Shown in pieces: positions 63,962 to 64,000 of a stretch of 64,000 bases of DNA. The stretch is from positions 1,213,011 to 1,277,010 of the forward strand of contig NZ_AZUR01000001.1 of assembly GCF_000527175.1 (NCBI RefSeq), given 5' to 3'. The DNA comes from Pseudogulbenkiania sp. MAI-1. GTDB taxonomy: Bacteria; Pseudomonadota; Gammaproteobacteria; Burkholderiales; Chromobacteriaceae. Each line of letters starts with the position of its first letter. Within the stretch, counting starts at the first letter, position 1. The position numbers and the translations under genes are program-made. The notes under the pieces are model-generated. The model did no database searches. It had not been told where the DNA came from and worked only from the letters and a program-made list of their open reading frames with translations.

Positions 63962-64000
63962 TCAGTCCGAAATCACGTCCACGCCCTTGGGCGGGGTGAA
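63962..64000 (-). CDS. lolA: Outer-membrane lipoprotein carrier LolA, C-terminal fragment
   Basis: Only 12 codons plus stop are in the window: FTPPKGVDVISD, the characteristic end of LolA (F-x-PPKGVDVI). LolA ferries lipoproteins from LolCDE to LolB across the periplasm. It is upstream of rarA by 4 bases, which fits the conserved lolA-rarA-serS order. Identification rests on this tail and on context. Confidence 0.8.
   Translation of the reverse strand, partial: FTPPKGVDVISD

Overview
The window is a 64 kb piece of a GC-rich betaproteobacterial chromosome. Gene content and order (tgt-yajC-secD-secF; thrS-infC-rpmI-rplT-pheS-pheT-ihfA-merR; lolA-rarA-serS; nudJ-mnmA; phasin beside phaR; a DMHA-type MutL) point to the order Neisseriales, most likely the Chromobacterium/Pseudogulbenkiania/Gulbenkiania group (Chromobacteriaceae). 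This assignment is by pattern recognition; no search was run.

Layout of the host part. 1-5.4 kb: end of a nitrilase-family gene with a methionine-aminotransferase-like gene and a divergent LysR regulator, then a translationally coupled nudJ / secreted unknown / mnmA operon, then bfd-bfr for iron storage behind a Fur-box promoter. 5.5-8.9 kb: DUF945 protein, fatty-acid desaturase and a RidA-like deaminase. 8.9-14.1 kb: a six-gene minor-pilin operon (pilE-like, fimT, pilV, pilW, pilX, pilY1). 14.2-23.8 kb: miaA, sbcB, mutL, dedA, secF-secD-yajC-tgt, all on the minus strand. 24-31.6 kb: tRNA-Val, then the translation-factor operon thrS to merR, containing a candidate Phe leader peptide and attenuator before pheST and an apparent AUA start for infC. 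31.6-48.4 kb: tRNA-Pro, DUF1289 protein, a TPMT-family methyltransferase, a chemoreceptor, a GDT1-type Mn2+ exporter behind a yybP-ykoY (Mn2+) riboswitch, mscL with a zinc-ribbon tail, tRNA-Asn, ygfZ, an H-NS-like protein, an unrecognised possible PilZ-like protein, an M14 carboxypeptidase, phasin/phaR, rimO, a CBS-PAS-GGDEF-EAL protein, an AraC regulator and a LysE exporter. 60.85-64 kb: serS, an unknown gene, rarA and the 3' end of lolA.

The accessory part is a 12.3 kb integrative element (48489-60819) bounded by a perfect 16-bp direct repeat. Joining the two outer flanks across one repeat copy rebuilds a textbook intrinsic terminator (11-bp stem, T8 tract) for serS, so the element appears to use the serS terminator hairpin as its attB. 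Inside, in order: tyrosine integrase, a small partner protein, an AlpA-like excisionase/regulator, a 25-codon coupling ORF over a perfect 13-bp hairpin, a DUF3987 P-loop replication-type protein, a 437-bp non-coding region with a 28-bp perfect inverted repeat, about a dozen TGTTCC/GGAACA motifs and AT-rich palindromes (candidate replication origin), a ribbon-helix-helix-like protein, a run of tightly overlapping small genes of which a few look phage-derived, two membrane-protein cargo genes on opposite strands, and a hicA-hicB toxin-antitoxin pair at the right end. There is no capsid, portal or large terminase gene. It looks like a replicating phage-satellite-type island; this is the most novel part of the window.
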